64,000 nucleotides of DNA from Hsuehochloa calcarea (lineage: Eukaryota; Streptophyta; Magnoliopsida; Poales; Poaceae). The notes beneath the pieces were generated by a model. The model did not search any database and was not told the DNA's origin. It saw only the letters and a program-made list of their open reading frames with translations. Both the position numbers and the translations under genes were made by a program. Shown here piece by piece: positions 23,001-32,302 of this stretch. Each line of letters opens with the position of its first letter. The first letter of the stretch is position 1. The stretch is from assembly GCA_036346395.1 (NCBI GenBank), contig CM070599.1, positions 8,113,232 through 8,177,231 of the forward strand. Direction: 5' to 3'.

Positions 23001-26000
23001 CACACACTGAGTTTGGAGAGAAAATACAAATGTTGTAACCTAGTCTGTGGTTTCGTGAAGAAGTCAACAACCTGTAACTCTGAGAGCACAAACTGTAAAG
23101 CAAGTACTCCCTTCTCAGATCTGAGAGAGTGTATGAAGCATCCACACCAATGTGCTTGGTGAGCTCATGCTTCACTGGGTCCCGGGCAATGCTGATAGTA
23201 CTTGTACTGTTAGACAAAAAGTCGTAGGTCCCATCACAGGCACTCAAAAATTTGCAGGTAGCCACCTCAACCAAGTAACCTCTGCTGTCACTGCTGCCAT
23301 AGCTCTCAACTCGCCTCTCGCGACTCGAACGGAAGCGATATGCTTCTTTGTCTTCCAGGCAATCAGGGAGGAGCCAAGAAAAACACAGTAAGTAGAAAGA
23401 GAACCGGCGATCAGAAGGATCACTAGCCTAGGTTGCATCGGAGTACGCCTGAAGTTGTAGTGAGGTAGAGCTAGGGAAAAAACAAACGATGAGAGATAGT
23501 CTCACGCAAGTAGCGAAGAACACGAAGGTGACTGACTGTAGTGAAGATGGGTAGGACAAGCTATGAACTGACTCAAGATATGAGTTGCATAAGCAATATC
23601 AGGACGAGTGCTCACAAGGTACACAAACTCCTAACAAGATGACGATATCGAGTAGGATCCTCAAGAAGATCACCATCTGTGTCACGAAGCTGGAGGGATA
23701 GCTCCATGGGGGTCTCAGCAATGCGAGTGTCAGTAAGACTAGACCGGTCAAGAAGATCCTGAACATACTTCTGCTGGGAGAGGTAGTAGCCATACGTAAG
23801 AGAACCAAGATTAGTCATAAAAAATTGCTCACTGAGATGCTTCTTCACATACGTGATGAATGAGGAATCATCACCAGTGATGAGCATATCATCAATGTAC
23901 AGAAGAAGCAGTGTCCTACCCCGAGATGAGACATGGACAAAAAGAGCAAGATCATAGGAACTGACACTGAAACCGACAGCAGTAATCACTGAGGTAAAAC
24001 GCACAAACCAGGCACGAGGAGCCTATTTGAGGCCATACAGAGCACGACGAAAACGACAGACGTGCCCATTAGGAACAGAATATCCAGATGGTGGCTGCAT
24101 GTAGACCTCCTCATGCAGAACACCATTAAAAAAGTATTCTTAACATCCAGCTGAGAGATAGACCACCGGAGAACAGAAGCAACCACAACAAGAGTGCGAA
24201 CAGTGGTCATATAGGCAACAGGAGCAAAAGTCTCATCGTAATCACGACCGTACTCCTGCTGAAAGCCACGAGCCACAAGATGAGCCTTGTAGCGTTCGAT
24301 AGTACCATCGATCGGGTCTTAATCTTGTACACCCACTTGCACGTGATCGGACAAGCATGCACAGGTGTCGGTACAATATCCCACGTCTCCATACGTCGAA
24401 GAGCATCAAGCTCCTCCGCTATAGCAAGTTGCCACTCAGAATAAGGAGTAGCCCCACGATAAGAACTAGACTAAGTGACAGAGAGCATGAGCTATTGGAG
24501 CAAATCCAAGACGATCAAGAGGTCGAAGGGATGTCTGATCACGGAGGACGTAACGAGGAGCATCATCAGGAGGATCAGAAGTGGGTGTCGACAAGATACC
24601 AGGAGAAGAAACCGGGAAGGACGAGGACGTCTGGAGTAGTGAATTCCAGAAAAACGAGACGGTGGTGTTGTACGAACAAGAGACGGATGTATGTATGGAA
24701 CCGCCGAGATGTACTGTGGAAGACGATAGTGGAGAAATGGGTGAAGAGTGATAAAGAGACAACCATCAAATTGACTCAACAGTGGAAACAGAGAGGAGCC
24801 GAATCTCGATAGAAGAAGGGTCGAGATTCATCAAAGATAACGTCTTGTGAAATCCTGATCCATCGAGCAGAAGGATACCAGCAACGATAACCCTTATACT
24901 CAGAACTATAACCAAGAAACACATGCTCAACTGACTGGGCCGATAGTTTAGTGCGTTCACGAGGCTGCAACAGAATAAAACAAGTACAAAAAAACACGAA
25001 TGTGAGTGTACTGAGTGGTTCGAGAGTAGAGACGCTCTATAGGACTGACACCCTTAAGAGCAGTGGAAGGCTGCATATTGATGAGATATGCACCAGAGAA
25101 AGCAAACCTCGACCGTAATCGTGGTGGAACGTGAGAGGCAAGGAGAAGAGTGTGGGCAGTCTCAATCATATGACGATGTTTGCGCTCAGCAACCCCATTC
25201 TGAGCATGGGCGCCAGACAGAAGATCGTCAAGAGTGCCTCGCCGTAAATAAATCGTTGCAAAGCGCCCAACAAGACTCACCAAAGTGAAATCACAACGAA
25301 AAGTATGGATGAGAGAATCAAACTGAGTACGAACCATCGTTGCAAAGCTACGATAGATCGCAAGAAACTGACCACGATTAGACATAGGGAAAATCCATGT
25401 AAAATAGGAATAATCATCAATGAAGATCACATAAAATTTATGCCCGCCTTTAGAGATAATAGGCGTAGGTCCCCATACATCTGAATGAACTAAGTCAAAA
25501 GGACGAAAAGGCAATGACTCACTGGAATGATAAGGAAGTTGTAGTTCCTTTCCCAACTTACAATCCTGACAAAACATAGTCGTGTCAACAGTAACACGTC
25601 CAAGAACACCTCGACGAACTAATGAAGAAAGACGAGACCCAAGTAAGTGACCTAAACGGTGATGCCATAGCGCAAAAACGCCAGAGGTGGTGGCAGCAGT
25701 GACAGTGTAAGTAGATGTAGAGGTGACAGGAGCAACTGAAGTGGACGGAAGGTGGATGCGATCAAGGATGTAGAGACCCTGACGATCCTTATGGTGCCGG
25801 TCAGCCCAAGCACCGTCCTTGTCTGTCGATCCTAGATGAAACAGGTGTGAGAATCAAAACCAACCCTACAGCCAAGATCGGTGCTGACTCACTGAGAGAA
25901 GATGCATGGTAAGTCGGGAACATGGGAAACCATTGGAACAGAAAAGTCAGTGGACAAAAGAGTGTCCTGACAGCTGACAGACAGAGGAGTACCGTTAGCT

Positions 26001-29000
26001 GTCTGAGTAGAGATAGGAAAAACAGGAGATCCTATTGAAGTGAGAAATGTGGAGTTCAGTGTCATGTGGAAAGAGGCACCAGAATCCAGAACCTAAGAAG
26101 TACTTGGAGGAGACGTCTGATCTACACTGCCAGAACCTGCTTAGCTATGAGAGAGCTGCTGACATAGAGCCTTGCAGAACAGCTGAATAGAGTCACCTCG
26201 TTGAGAAGGTCTTGAGGTGCTGGTCTGTCCTCCTGTTGAGGAAGGGCCTCCCTGCCCCCTTGGAGCGCCCAACTCCACGCGCCTTGTTCTGCTCTTTTCG
26301 CACTGCACAACACTGGTAGTCGTGCTCGAAGTTCTTGCAATAATTGCACTGAACCCCAGTTGGTGCAAAAACAGGAGCAGAAACAGACACCTAAGGAGGG
26401 ACTATAGTTAAAGTAGAAGCCGTCGGTGTAGTCGAAGAAGGGGTAGCAAGCATAGCCGGAACAAACTGTGCTGCTAACTCGCTGCGAACCTCCTTAGCAC
26501 GAAGCGTCGAAAGAGCCTCGAATCGTTGGTTGTGGTAGCGGCTGTGAGCTTGAGCCTCGACAGCTCAAACTCGGGCGTGAGCGGTGACGAAGTAATAAAG
26601 GCGAAGGCGATCACGATCCGCCTTCTGCACCTTATGACACTCCTGGCAGAGTGGAGAAGTCAGCTCATCCAGCTGGCGCCAGAGACTGGCTAGGGCTCAG
26701 AAGAAGTCGTCGACGGAGGAGTCCTCCTGGCGAAGCGTCTTCAACTCACGTTGAAACGAAAAGAACTGTGCATCGCTGCTCTGCTAGTACGCTCGCGCAA
26801 GTATTCCCAGATCTGACGAGTGGCACGCAGACCAACAATGTCCGGCCGATGAAGTCGACTCGAACACGGCCTCATCATCACTAGCGCCAAGCGCCTATGA
26901 TATACTAAAAGGCCTCATCGAATGAGATCGCAATGATGGAATGGTCATTGGTAAGCGACCAAGGATGGCGCGGCGACCAAGACAACGAAGTCTAACGGAG
27001 ACCATCGAGCGTGATGGGGCGGTCCCATTAAGCTTTATTTCGCGAATGAGATCGCAATGATGGAACGAAGTCATTGGTAGGCGGCGGTTAGATCGACGTA
27101 TGATTTGTTTAAACCTTTTTTTTACCCCCCCTTTTTTAACCTTTTCTTGGCTCGATTGGTCCAGGCCTGCTTAAGAAACGCAGGCGCTCACGCGCAGCCT
27201 ATTTCCCCCTGTTGGCGGCGGCTACCCGAGCGGGATGGCGGCGAGGCGGCGCCAAGCGCTGGCGGCGAGACCCAGCGGTCGTGGGCTACTAAGCGCGGCG
27301 GTGGCCGGCGAGCACGGGCATGGATGGCGACGGGGCGGGCGACATCGTCCTTGCGTCGGGGACGGGACGGTGTCAGGGATGGGTCTCGGGTGGAGCGGCT
27401 CGGGCGTCGGAGGAGGGCGGCGGCGGCGGCGGCGACGGATGTGGCAGCGGAAAGAGCTAGGTTAGTGCCCTAGCTTTGATACCATGTTAGGAATATTGTA
27501 TGTATATTCAAAAGGGCTAATGTGCAATATATATAGCGAGTATAAGTGGGTATACTATATACAGATAAGGAATACAAAAGAGTCCTATTCTAACAGTGAC
27601 AACCTTGCAGAAGGGTAAGGAAACAACAGACTTGAAAAAAATGCAAACAAGTAACCAACTAGTTTCCGGCTTAGGACCAGGGCTATGTTTTACCAAAAAA
27701 GCTTCATCAAAGTTACAAAGTATCAAACCATGGATAGGTTGCAAAATGGGAAATGGATCATCTGTATTAGAGGTCTAAATGAGCATCTCTCAACCGTCAG
27801 ATCGAAATCGAATGGCTGAGATCAAGTGCTACAGTGTAAGCCGGCAGTTCACGGCAAGAAAGCACCCGTCAGCCGTCACTAAAATCGAGTACTGTTGCTA
27901 CAGTGAACTACACTGTAGCAGACTCGTCTATACTGTACTACTGAGGATCCGGATCATGCAAATTGAGGTTTTGGGATAGGTTCACCAGGTCTGCAGTTCC
28001 CCTCTGTTTCTCCAGAGCCGGACTCACACATACACTCTTGTGACTTTCATGTTATGGTGATAGGCATAGAATTTGCTCGCCAATACTGCTACACCTCCAA
28101 CTTGTCCAGCGCAGACCCATTTTGCCACCACCGCAACTGAAGCCTCAGACGACCTTGACCACATAGCCACTGCAACTGCGGATCACACGCTGGTGACCAT
28201 CTTAACATTTCCAGATATGGCAAACCAAATTTCTTATTTTTTACCTTGGCACCAAGATCTATCTCACATTCCCACTCCCTTTCCCTTACCGTCCTAATTT
28301 ACAGCACCTGTAGCAGCTGGCTGCTGTCTCATGTCTCCGCATGATGCTGTCAAGCAAGATCTTTTTGAGGGTCTGCTCTCAAATCAAACAAAGATGGGTA
28401 CATTGTTGCTGTTATTGGGTTTGGCTGGCCCATCTCTGATATCTAGCTTTATGCTTGATTTGTGTGTGTGTGTAATTTGTTTGTAATTGTTGTGGAGATA
28501 TACATTCAACATAACCCATCTAAACAGATACTTTAATTAATCCATACACCAAATTATGCAAATTGCATCCCATGAGCCTGTCCCTAGTGTTGCTACACTC
28601 AGTTATTTAGGGTGTGTTTGGATCTCAGGCAAGAGCTATCCTAGCCTTTCCTGGCAAGGTGGGGGTGTTTAGTAACCTCCCTAAAGTTTAGCTTTGCCAA
28701 GTTTGCCCAACCGAGCAAGAAAATGATTGCCAACGAGGGAGAGTGAAAATGGCTCTCCTCCGACGGCAAGCTCAGCTTTCTGCGCTGCTAACGCACGAGA
28801 TCACTCCTCTCGTAATAAACACCAATTATGTTTTAGAGCGATAAAACACCTTTCTTCTAGTCATGCTTTCAATCGAGTTGCTTTTTCTGCTTCAGATTTT
28901 GATTTTTGTTCACTGCTCATCCTTCTTTGCCACAACTGATGTTCGTCTTTCTTCCGTTTGACCAATGCATTCGTTCCCGGCTCTGGCTGCCATTCAAACT

Positions 29001-30971
29001 TCCATGCCCGCCTGTCGTTGAAGCTTCCGTTGTTGGTTGATCGTTGATTGCCCTCCGATTGCTTGTTCTCTGATAGGAAGCTTGAGTTTCAGACTTTCAG
29101 TTATACGTTTTCAAAGAAATTGAACCAAATGCATGGTCTTGCCAATGTGGGCATAGCTCAAATGGGCTAACTCTACTTTGCAGGGTGGGCAAGCTAAGTT
29201 AAGCAACCAAATGTACCCTTACTTACGCGGGGAATCAAATGTGCACGACCATGTTGGCTCACTTGTTCAGAATGGTCCTTTTAGAAATTCTCGAAATATA
29301 TGAGATTTTGGCTTTTGCATGGCCTAACCTTTTTCTTGAAACTGCAGATATCCGGCGTGTACTTTTCCTGAAAATACCTGAAGCACGCAAACAGCTGTTA
29401 ATGTCTGAACTGGATAGAGTTACTCAGGTATGATTATTGATTTATATATTGACATTTCATGAGTTAGGGTAACTCATGAATGCCACCATCTTTTTATTGT
29501 CCTTGCATGAATGTCATTTCTTACAAGTTTCTAGGAAATAACAGGATTACAAGATTCATCGAGATGAAATTCACTCCAAGCTAGTCCAGATAATGAGAGA
29601 GAGATTGTTAGCAAATCTTAGAAAACTAACCCAAATCGTAGAAAGTTGGAATGGACCAGAGGATAATGATTTGCAGCCAAGTCAATTCGCCAAAGCTGTT
29701 ACCAAGGTATTTTCAGTTTAGCTGACCATCAATGGAAAATTTTCTTGTTATCATTTAGTTGCAAATTTCTAGTCACATTTATATGTTATTGTTAAAAGAA
29801 TGTTCCCGTGGTTTTAAAATGAGTGTAGGTTCATTTGTTGCAAACTACAAACAGCATCTGCAGTTTCTGATCTCACTTATTTACCTTCATTTATCTCTTG
29901 TAATTCATGCCAGAGATATTTGTTTACTGGTTTCAGGTGTTTTAACTTATATATTTATGTTTTTTTGTTTTGCTAACACAGGTTTACTTTTCAGTTTGAG
30001 CTAAATGTTGTTGAAATTTTGCATGTTTTTTTTTTGCAGGAGGTTACTTATTTGCATCGCATCCTTTCTCAAACATTGCTCGAGGTTGATGTGCAGGCGA
30101 TTTTTAGGTAAAAAAATTTCATTTCTGAACATTTCTTCAGCACTTGTTATAACTTATAACCCTATGCTAGCTTTAGAATCATTGCAGCATATTTTTTTAT
30201 TGAGAATCGTGGGGTTCTCAGCTAGGACTTACTTGCGAAAGTCATTCCTTGCATGTAGTTATTTAACTTTCCCATGACATGTGAAACAAACCTCAGTGAA
30301 AGACTGAAAACTATAATGGTTGAATATCGTAGATCTTCTCAAACATATAAAAACAATTTGTAAGACATTACTGTTCTCCACATCTCTTTTCTCCTTCTCC
30401 CCTTCTTTTGTTGCTAGTAGAACAAGCATTTCTACTTTTGGCTTTTATGGTACTGTCTAGTAATGACTTGGCTGGAAATAGTTATCCATAGCATGTTTGC
30501 CTTGATAAATTTTCATGTTTTCATGTAATGATGATTTGTTATTATTTGTTGTTTCCCTGCAAGATTATATTGAGTACTACTGATATCTTTTGATCCCCTT
30601 GTGCAATCCAGGCAAGTAGTTCAAATATTCCATTCACTTATTACAGAAGCATTTTCGAAGTTGGAAGTCAGTACTCCTCAGGCAAAGAACAGGTATAGTA
30701 CCAAACTTATGGCATTCTCTCCTGCGAGAAAAAAAAGGAAAAAAAGTCAATTATATTCTCGTTTTGAGCTATAGGTGTTTCCATACATGTTTTTTTTTGT
30801 AACTTTGTTATTTAATGATTGATGAAACCCAGATTATGCCGAGATGTTCAGCATATTCTTGTATGTATTCGGAAGTTGCCTGCTGAGAACTTCAGTGCAG
30901 AAACTACCCCAAATATTGGTCTTCTTGATGAATTCTTGGCTCAAAAGTTTGGGACAAAAGTTGATGAATGA
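9106..30971 (+). CDS. VPS54: VPS54, GARP complex subunit, C-terminal 624 residues (13 exons)
   Basis: Exons by my reading: 9106-9262, 9353-9441, 19106-19362, 19559-19730, 19826-19909, 20408-20757, 20991-21144, 21650-21731, 29348-29427, 29545-29706, 30040-30107, 30612-30692, 30833-30971 (stop TGA 30969-30971). All have GT/AG edges and matching phases and total 1875 nt. Diagnostic stretches are ANKLRSLSSEGFVQLLSAIF (residues about 58-77 of this part), LHPKLRLQEFLIIYNITEDF in exon 4, ETWVTIDVPEEFQ in exon 6 and FNTRTCQLVLGAGAMQVSGL across exons 7-8. These match plant VPS54, whose family protein is about 1,000 residues. Roughly the first 400 residues must be encoded left of the window. VPS54 acts with VPS51, VPS52 and VPS53 to tether endosome-derived vesicles at the trans-Golgi network. 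Every visible exon is open, so the gene looks intact despite transposon-swollen introns. Rejected alternative: pseudogene, because no stop or frameshift appears in any exon. Confidence 0.92.
9263..9352 (+). other. short VPS54 intron with weak splice sites
   Basis: This 90-bp gap is required because an in-frame TGA (9335-9337) separates the two coding blocks. The donor is G|GTCTTAAT and the acceptor CTGAAG|CT, neither close to consensus and without a strong polypyrimidine run at the acceptor. The phases (1 to 2 bases) join to a conserved Ser-Asp-Ala-Gly-Gly region, which supports this exact cut. Confidence 0.6.
9442..10115 (+). other. VPS54 intron sequence without recognised features
   Basis: AT-rich intron starting with donor GTAATG after exon codon CAG. 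I see no coding potential or terminal repeats until the solo LTR at 10116. The open frame at 9869-10054 has no recognisable domain. Confidence 0.6.
10116..11835 (-). mobile_element. Sirevirus-like copia solo LTR, 1.7 kb
   Basis: The minus-strand reading starts TGTGGATATC and ends GGTCCAACA, the same termini as the LTRs of the element at 44957-55560. The flanks are AATAT (10111-10115) and AATAC (11836-11840), a 4-of-5 match expected for an aged 5-bp duplication. No internal domain is present, so it arose by LTR-LTR recombination. A TATA box complement lies at 10975-10982. The sequence contains several GGTC/GACC-type palindromic modules near 10325-10390 and 11440-11740. Confidence 0.87.
10975..10982 (-). 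promoter_or_regulatory. LTR TATA box
   Basis: The plus strand TATTTATA reads TATAAATA on the minus strand, inside the conserved context CCACTATAAATAGAGGAGG shared by the other LTRs of this family. Confidence 0.6.
11836..12487 (+). other. VPS54 intron sequence, nothing recognised
   Basis: AT-rich intron between a solo LTR and a hAT element. A C/G homopolymer (GGGGGGGGG) sits near 12415-12423. No supported gene. Confidence 0.5.
12496..13341. mobile_element. hAT-type DNA transposon with GC-rich internal cargo
   Basis: The ends are imperfect inverted repeats: CATGGATATTAAGGCG at the left and, reading inward from the right, CATGGTTATTAAGGCGG. The element is flanked by an identical 8-bp duplication CTGTAGAA (12488-12495, 13342-13349), the hAT hallmark. 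It is 846 bp and encodes no transposase, so it is non-autonomous. Its middle (about 12680-13130) is very GC-rich, Pro/Ala/Arg-coding in several frames, and unlike the AT-rich intron around it. That is consistent with captured host 5' gene sequence, which I cannot identify. Confidence 0.85.
13350..13741 (+). other. VPS54 intron sequence, nothing recognised
   Basis: Short ordinary intron stretch between the hAT target duplication and the copia target duplication TTGTT at 13737-13741. Confidence 0.5.
13742..13898 (-). repeat. copia copy 2, left LTR (element 3' LTR)
   Basis: 157-bp TGTTAAACATTG...CTCTTAACA repeat, nearly identical to 18774-18932. Confidence 0.9.
13985..15330 (-). pseudogene. copia copy 2 reverse transcriptase and RNase H, frameshifted
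   Basis: The minus strand carries SSYVDDMLIT (RT catalytic box, about 14849-14820), SDLGPLSYFLGIEVHS near 14760-14715 and the RNase H blocks SVRLHAYSDSTWASDPA and LFCNNTSAIQIANDPVKHE (14400-14080) in different frames. The RT N-terminus (15300-15060) is interrupted by frameshifts. Compared with copy 1, many differences are one- or two-base changes at CTG or CAG. Confidence 0.8.
15262..15964 (-). pseudogene. copia copy 2 integrase tail and linker
   Basis: The minus-strand frame 15964-15599 reads the integrase C-terminal block (LAPRERTKLSPQSVECVFLG, YSPEHKGYRCYDPSARRIR), and the following frame gives the Pro/Ser-rich linker and the start of RT. The 15-bp repeat present three times in copy 1 occurs once or in degraded form here. 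Confidence 0.72.
16007..16792 (-). pseudogene. copia copy 2 integrase, long open segment
   Basis: A 261-codon open frame on the minus strand holds the HHCC zinc finger (WHHRLSHLCGARL, then CTGCKLGKQ), the first catalytic Asp (DLVHSDVWGPSPF), the second Asp (FRSDSGGEYLSS) and the start of the third block (AHAQNGV). The third catalytic residue region is degraded after AHAQNGV. This is the best-preserved piece of either copy and shows what the shattered copy 1 integrase corresponds to. Confidence 0.85.
16800..17989 (-). pseudogene. copia copy 2 gag and protease, frameshifted
   Basis: The gag start ATG complement is at 17987-17989. The N-terminal gag domain is clear at 17919-17500 (NYRAWAFSVKTTLRGYGLAS). 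The zinc knuckle region lies at about 17260-17190 but needs two frames (VCSHCKR, then HHVDKCFKLHPD). The protease region follows towards 16800. Several frame breaks sit where this copy lacks or gains a base at CTG/CAG compared with copy 1. Confidence 0.78.
18166..18761 (-). other. copia copy 2 GC-rich 5' leader
   Basis: GC-rich leader with internal duplications: GATGGAGGCCAAGGCGGCGC occurs near 18378 and again near 18466, and GATGGACCTCCAGGCGC occurs twice near 18400-18432. It shares words with the copy 1 leader but is longer and rearranged. No protein is recognised. Confidence 0.6.
18762..18773 (-). other. copia copy 2 primer-binding site
   Basis: TGGTATCAGAGC on the minus strand, immediately inside the LTR that begins at 18774. 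Complementary to initiator tRNA-Met. Confidence 0.87.
18774..18932 (-). repeat. copia copy 2, right LTR (element 5' LTR)
   Basis: 159-bp partner of 13742-13898, followed by TTGTT. Confidence 0.9.
19983..20014 (+). repeat. (AC)n microsatellite in a VPS54 intron
   Basis: An uninterrupted AC dinucleotide run of about 16 units in the intron between exons 19826-19909 and 20408-20757. Confidence 0.95.
21174..21270. mobile_element. possible hAT terminal fragment in a VPS54 intron
   Basis: CAGGGTTAAAAACCGAACCG followed by GGTTAAACCGGCCGG-type palindromic sequence resembles the terminus of the hAT element at 31454. No second terminus or 8-bp duplication was found before the next exon at 21650, so this is a fragment at best. 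Confidence 0.35.
21950..22901. repeat. composite repeat with a solo-LTR-like segment
   Basis: This stretch of intron 8 begins with GGCGTCGCCTAG-type sequence near 22083 and ends with GTCTAGGCGTGCGCCTAGG near 22861. In between are a GC-rich block (22200-22560) containing a 27-bp tandem duplication at 22397-22450, and a 165-bp LTR-like segment at 22566-22730 (TGTTAGATTT...CCCTTAACA). The LTR-like segment has no convincing target duplication or primer site. It looks like several old insertions superimposed. No gene is recognised. Confidence 0.45.
22566..22730. repeat. LTR-like segment, copia type
   Basis: 165 bp from TGTTAG to CTTAACA, with the terminal words shared by the copia LTRs in this window but a different body. 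The flanks GTAGT and GTATC do not match well. Orientation and family are unknown. Confidence 0.45.
22852..23440 (-). pseudogene. copia copy 3 RNase H remnant
   Basis: The minus strand gives TSTISIARDPVKHELTKHIG and VDASYT near 23220-23120, and CVFLGSSLIAWKTKKH upstream, in two frames. This is the RNase H end of pol, close to the truncated LTR. Confidence 0.72.
23599..24400 (-). pseudogene. copia copy 3 reverse transcriptase, frameshifted
   Basis: The minus strand reads ARGFQQEYGRDYDETFAPVA (about 24276-24215), then the catalytic box LLYIDDMLITGDDSSF near 23905-23860 and TNLGSLTYGYYLSQQKYVQD. The YxDD motif is intact as YIDD. Frames change at least twice. Confidence 0.78.
24760..25577 (-). 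pseudogene. copia copy 3 integrase
   Basis: A 206-codon minus-strand frame from 25577 reads CQDCKLGKELQLPYHSSE, PFDLVHSDVWGPTPI (first catalytic Asp), FYVIFIDDYSYFTWIFPM and AHAQNGVAERKHRHMIETA (third block, with Glu present). The second Asp segment is damaged (a FRCDF reading where FRSD is expected). 24997-24776 continues the C-terminal region (AQSVEHVFLGYSSEYKGYRC). Confidence 0.8.
26100..27472 (-). pseudogene. copia copy 3 gag and leader, degraded
   Basis: A CX2CX4HX4C zinc knuckle (CNYCKNFEHDYQCC) lies near 26345-26305 on the minus strand, followed by Arg/Gly-rich sequence. The N-terminal gag domain from about 26450 to 27100 is not readable in one frame, and the remainder to 27472 is GC-rich leader. 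I could not fix the gag start. Confidence 0.6.
27473..27484 (-). other. copia copy 3 primer-binding site
   Basis: The minus strand TGGTATCAAAGC abuts the LTR at 27485 and differs by one base from the site in copies 1 and 2. Confidence 0.8.
27485..27595 (-). repeat. copia copy 3, right LTR (element 5' LTR)
   Basis: 111 bp, TGTTAGGAATATTG to CCTATTCTAACA. Its last part is alignable to 22902-22975. Confidence 0.85.
27596..28609 (+). other. VPS54 intron remainder
   Basis: Intron sequence with a short perfect palindrome CTACAGTGAACTACACTGTAG at 27898-27918 (8-bp arms). It lies in a patch (27820-27960) of repeated CTACAGT words resembling 56670-56830. No gene is recognised. Confidence 0.45.
28610..29218. 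mobile_element. PIF/Harbinger (Tourist-like) element
   Basis: The termini GGGTGTGTTTGG (left) and CCAAATGTACCC (right, reverse complement GGGTACATTTGG) are imperfect inverted repeats. They are flanked by TTA on both sides (28607-28609 and 29219-29221), the 3-bp target typical of this superfamily. It is 609 bp with no transposase, so non-autonomous. It ends about 130 bp before the next VPS54 exon. Confidence 0.75.
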
Positions 30972-31084
30972 TTGACCTGTACATTACAAACTGACTCATC
31001 ATCTGCAAATGTTCATTGGTGGGAAATATGGTAAATGGGAAGTGCTCCCAGACATCACCATTGTTGGCATAAAATCATGTGCAG
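30972..31084 (+). other. VPS54 3' UTR, first part
   Basis: Sequence directly after the TGA stop. A possible splice donor CAG|GTACAA occurs at 31084/31085 and a matching acceptor-like GCAG at 34695-34698. The 3' UTR may therefore be spliced rather than continuous. Confidence 0.45.
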
Positions 31085-31224
31085 GTACAACTTGGATTAA
31101 TTCCTTCTGACTTGTTGCCTTCTGTCTTCATAGACAACTATATTATTTGCTCCTTTTATTTATGTCAACATCTGTATTATTTATTTATGATGCAACCCTT
31201 TTGTTCTACAGTTAGGGGTGTGTT

Positions 31225-31445
31225 TTGAAAAGTAGAAACCTGGTTGGTCCTCTGTGCTGGCCAGCAATGGCCCGCTACCCACTAGTGGTAACTGGGTCAG
31301 AATTGGCCAAGTCTATATTTCATTGTTGAAACAAAGACATGGTAGTTTATTGCGTGCTACTGTTACATATCAATGGGGTTATCAGCTTATCACCAACGAA
31401 ACAGTCCAACTACAGGTTCAGGTTCGGATATTTTGGGCAAGGATG
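31225..31445 (+). other. 3' flank of VPS54, unassigned repeat-like sequence
   Basis: Contains GGTAACTGG/CCAGTTACC-type words also seen near 33180-33300 and 34120-34150. This suggests an older element into which the hAT element at 31454 inserted. No termini resolved. Confidence 0.35.
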
Positions 31446-32138
31446 GTTGAGAGCAGGGATAGAAAACCCGGTACCGGTGCAAATCCCGACGGCGGGCGGT
31501 ACCGGTCAGGGATAAAAAACTGCCGATAACCGGTTTACGGTTGAACCGGTAAAAAAAAATACCGGCCGAAATTTTTAAAATTTGAATTTGAATTTGAATT
31601 TTTGACTCCACAATGTCCTTCCCTAGTTGGTTTAGGCATTCTTATGCTAGATTATGTATTGAAACATTAGTTTTTAGTATATTTAGCACTATTTAAACAT
31701 AAAGGAGGACTTTTTATGTACAACTTGAAACACTTTCTCATTAATTGGATTGCATGCAGCCATGAGAGAATTGGATTGCATCATTATTTGCTCAGGATTG
31801 GATTGATTATTTAATCCTATACTTTCAAATCATTTAGTGACGCGATATGATTAATAAGAGATACGAAAAAGTATTTGCTAATAGTTTGTTCAGCGACACA
31901 GGTTTCATATGTATGATTACTAGTATCAATATACTGGCATTTGTTTGGCCAGGACTGGCCGACCAAGTCCAACTTTCATATTTCTGCTAAAAATATCAGC
32001 TCCTAAGGGTAGCTCATGTAACTAGAAAGCTATCTTTTTAGGAGGTGGAGTCATGAAAGAAGCAAGAAAACAATTAATATATGGCCTTTGGAAAATATAA
32101 GATAGTTAAGAATTCAAATGAGCCTAATATTTTCAACT

Positions 32139-32302
32139 AGAGTAAATTGCATTGGAGCTCCCTAAACTTGTGCAGTTATCTCACTCAACACCCTGAACTT
32201 GCATTGTACTTTGCCACCCCCCTGAACTTGATCAAATTTGCACCATTGATCATTCAAACATTTAGGTAATTTCACAATCATTGCACCAATGCAATTTACT
32301 CT
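32139..32302. mobile_element. 164-bp MITE nested in the hAT element
   Basis: Perfect 17-bp terminal inverted repeats, AGAGTAAATTGCATTGG and CCAATGCAATTTACTCT. The flanks TTCAACT and TTCAATT match at 6 of 7 positions, suggesting a 7-8 bp target duplication. Superfamily not settled (hAT or Mutator-like). Confidence 0.78.

Larger units (their letters stand above)
22902..27595 (-). mobile_element. Ty1/copia element, copy 3 (related family), left LTR truncated
   Basis: The right LTR is complete (27485-27595, 111 bp, TGTTAGGAAT...CTATTCTAACA). The left LTR survives only as its last 74 bp or so (22902-22975). The minus-strand gag, integrase, RT and RNase H are in copia order. The proteins resemble but differ from copies 1 and 2. 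It is antisense to VPS54 within the 7.6-kb intron. The target duplication cannot be verified because the left end is lost. Confidence 0.88.

Noticed and set aside
24357..24812. 151-codon plus-strand open frame
   Set aside because: It is the antisense shadow of copia copy 3 pol, whose minus-strand reading gives recognisable RT and integrase motifs.
9106..30971. VPS54 as a processed or broken pseudogene
   Set aside because: Introns are present and all 13 exons join in phase without stops, up to a normal terminal codon.
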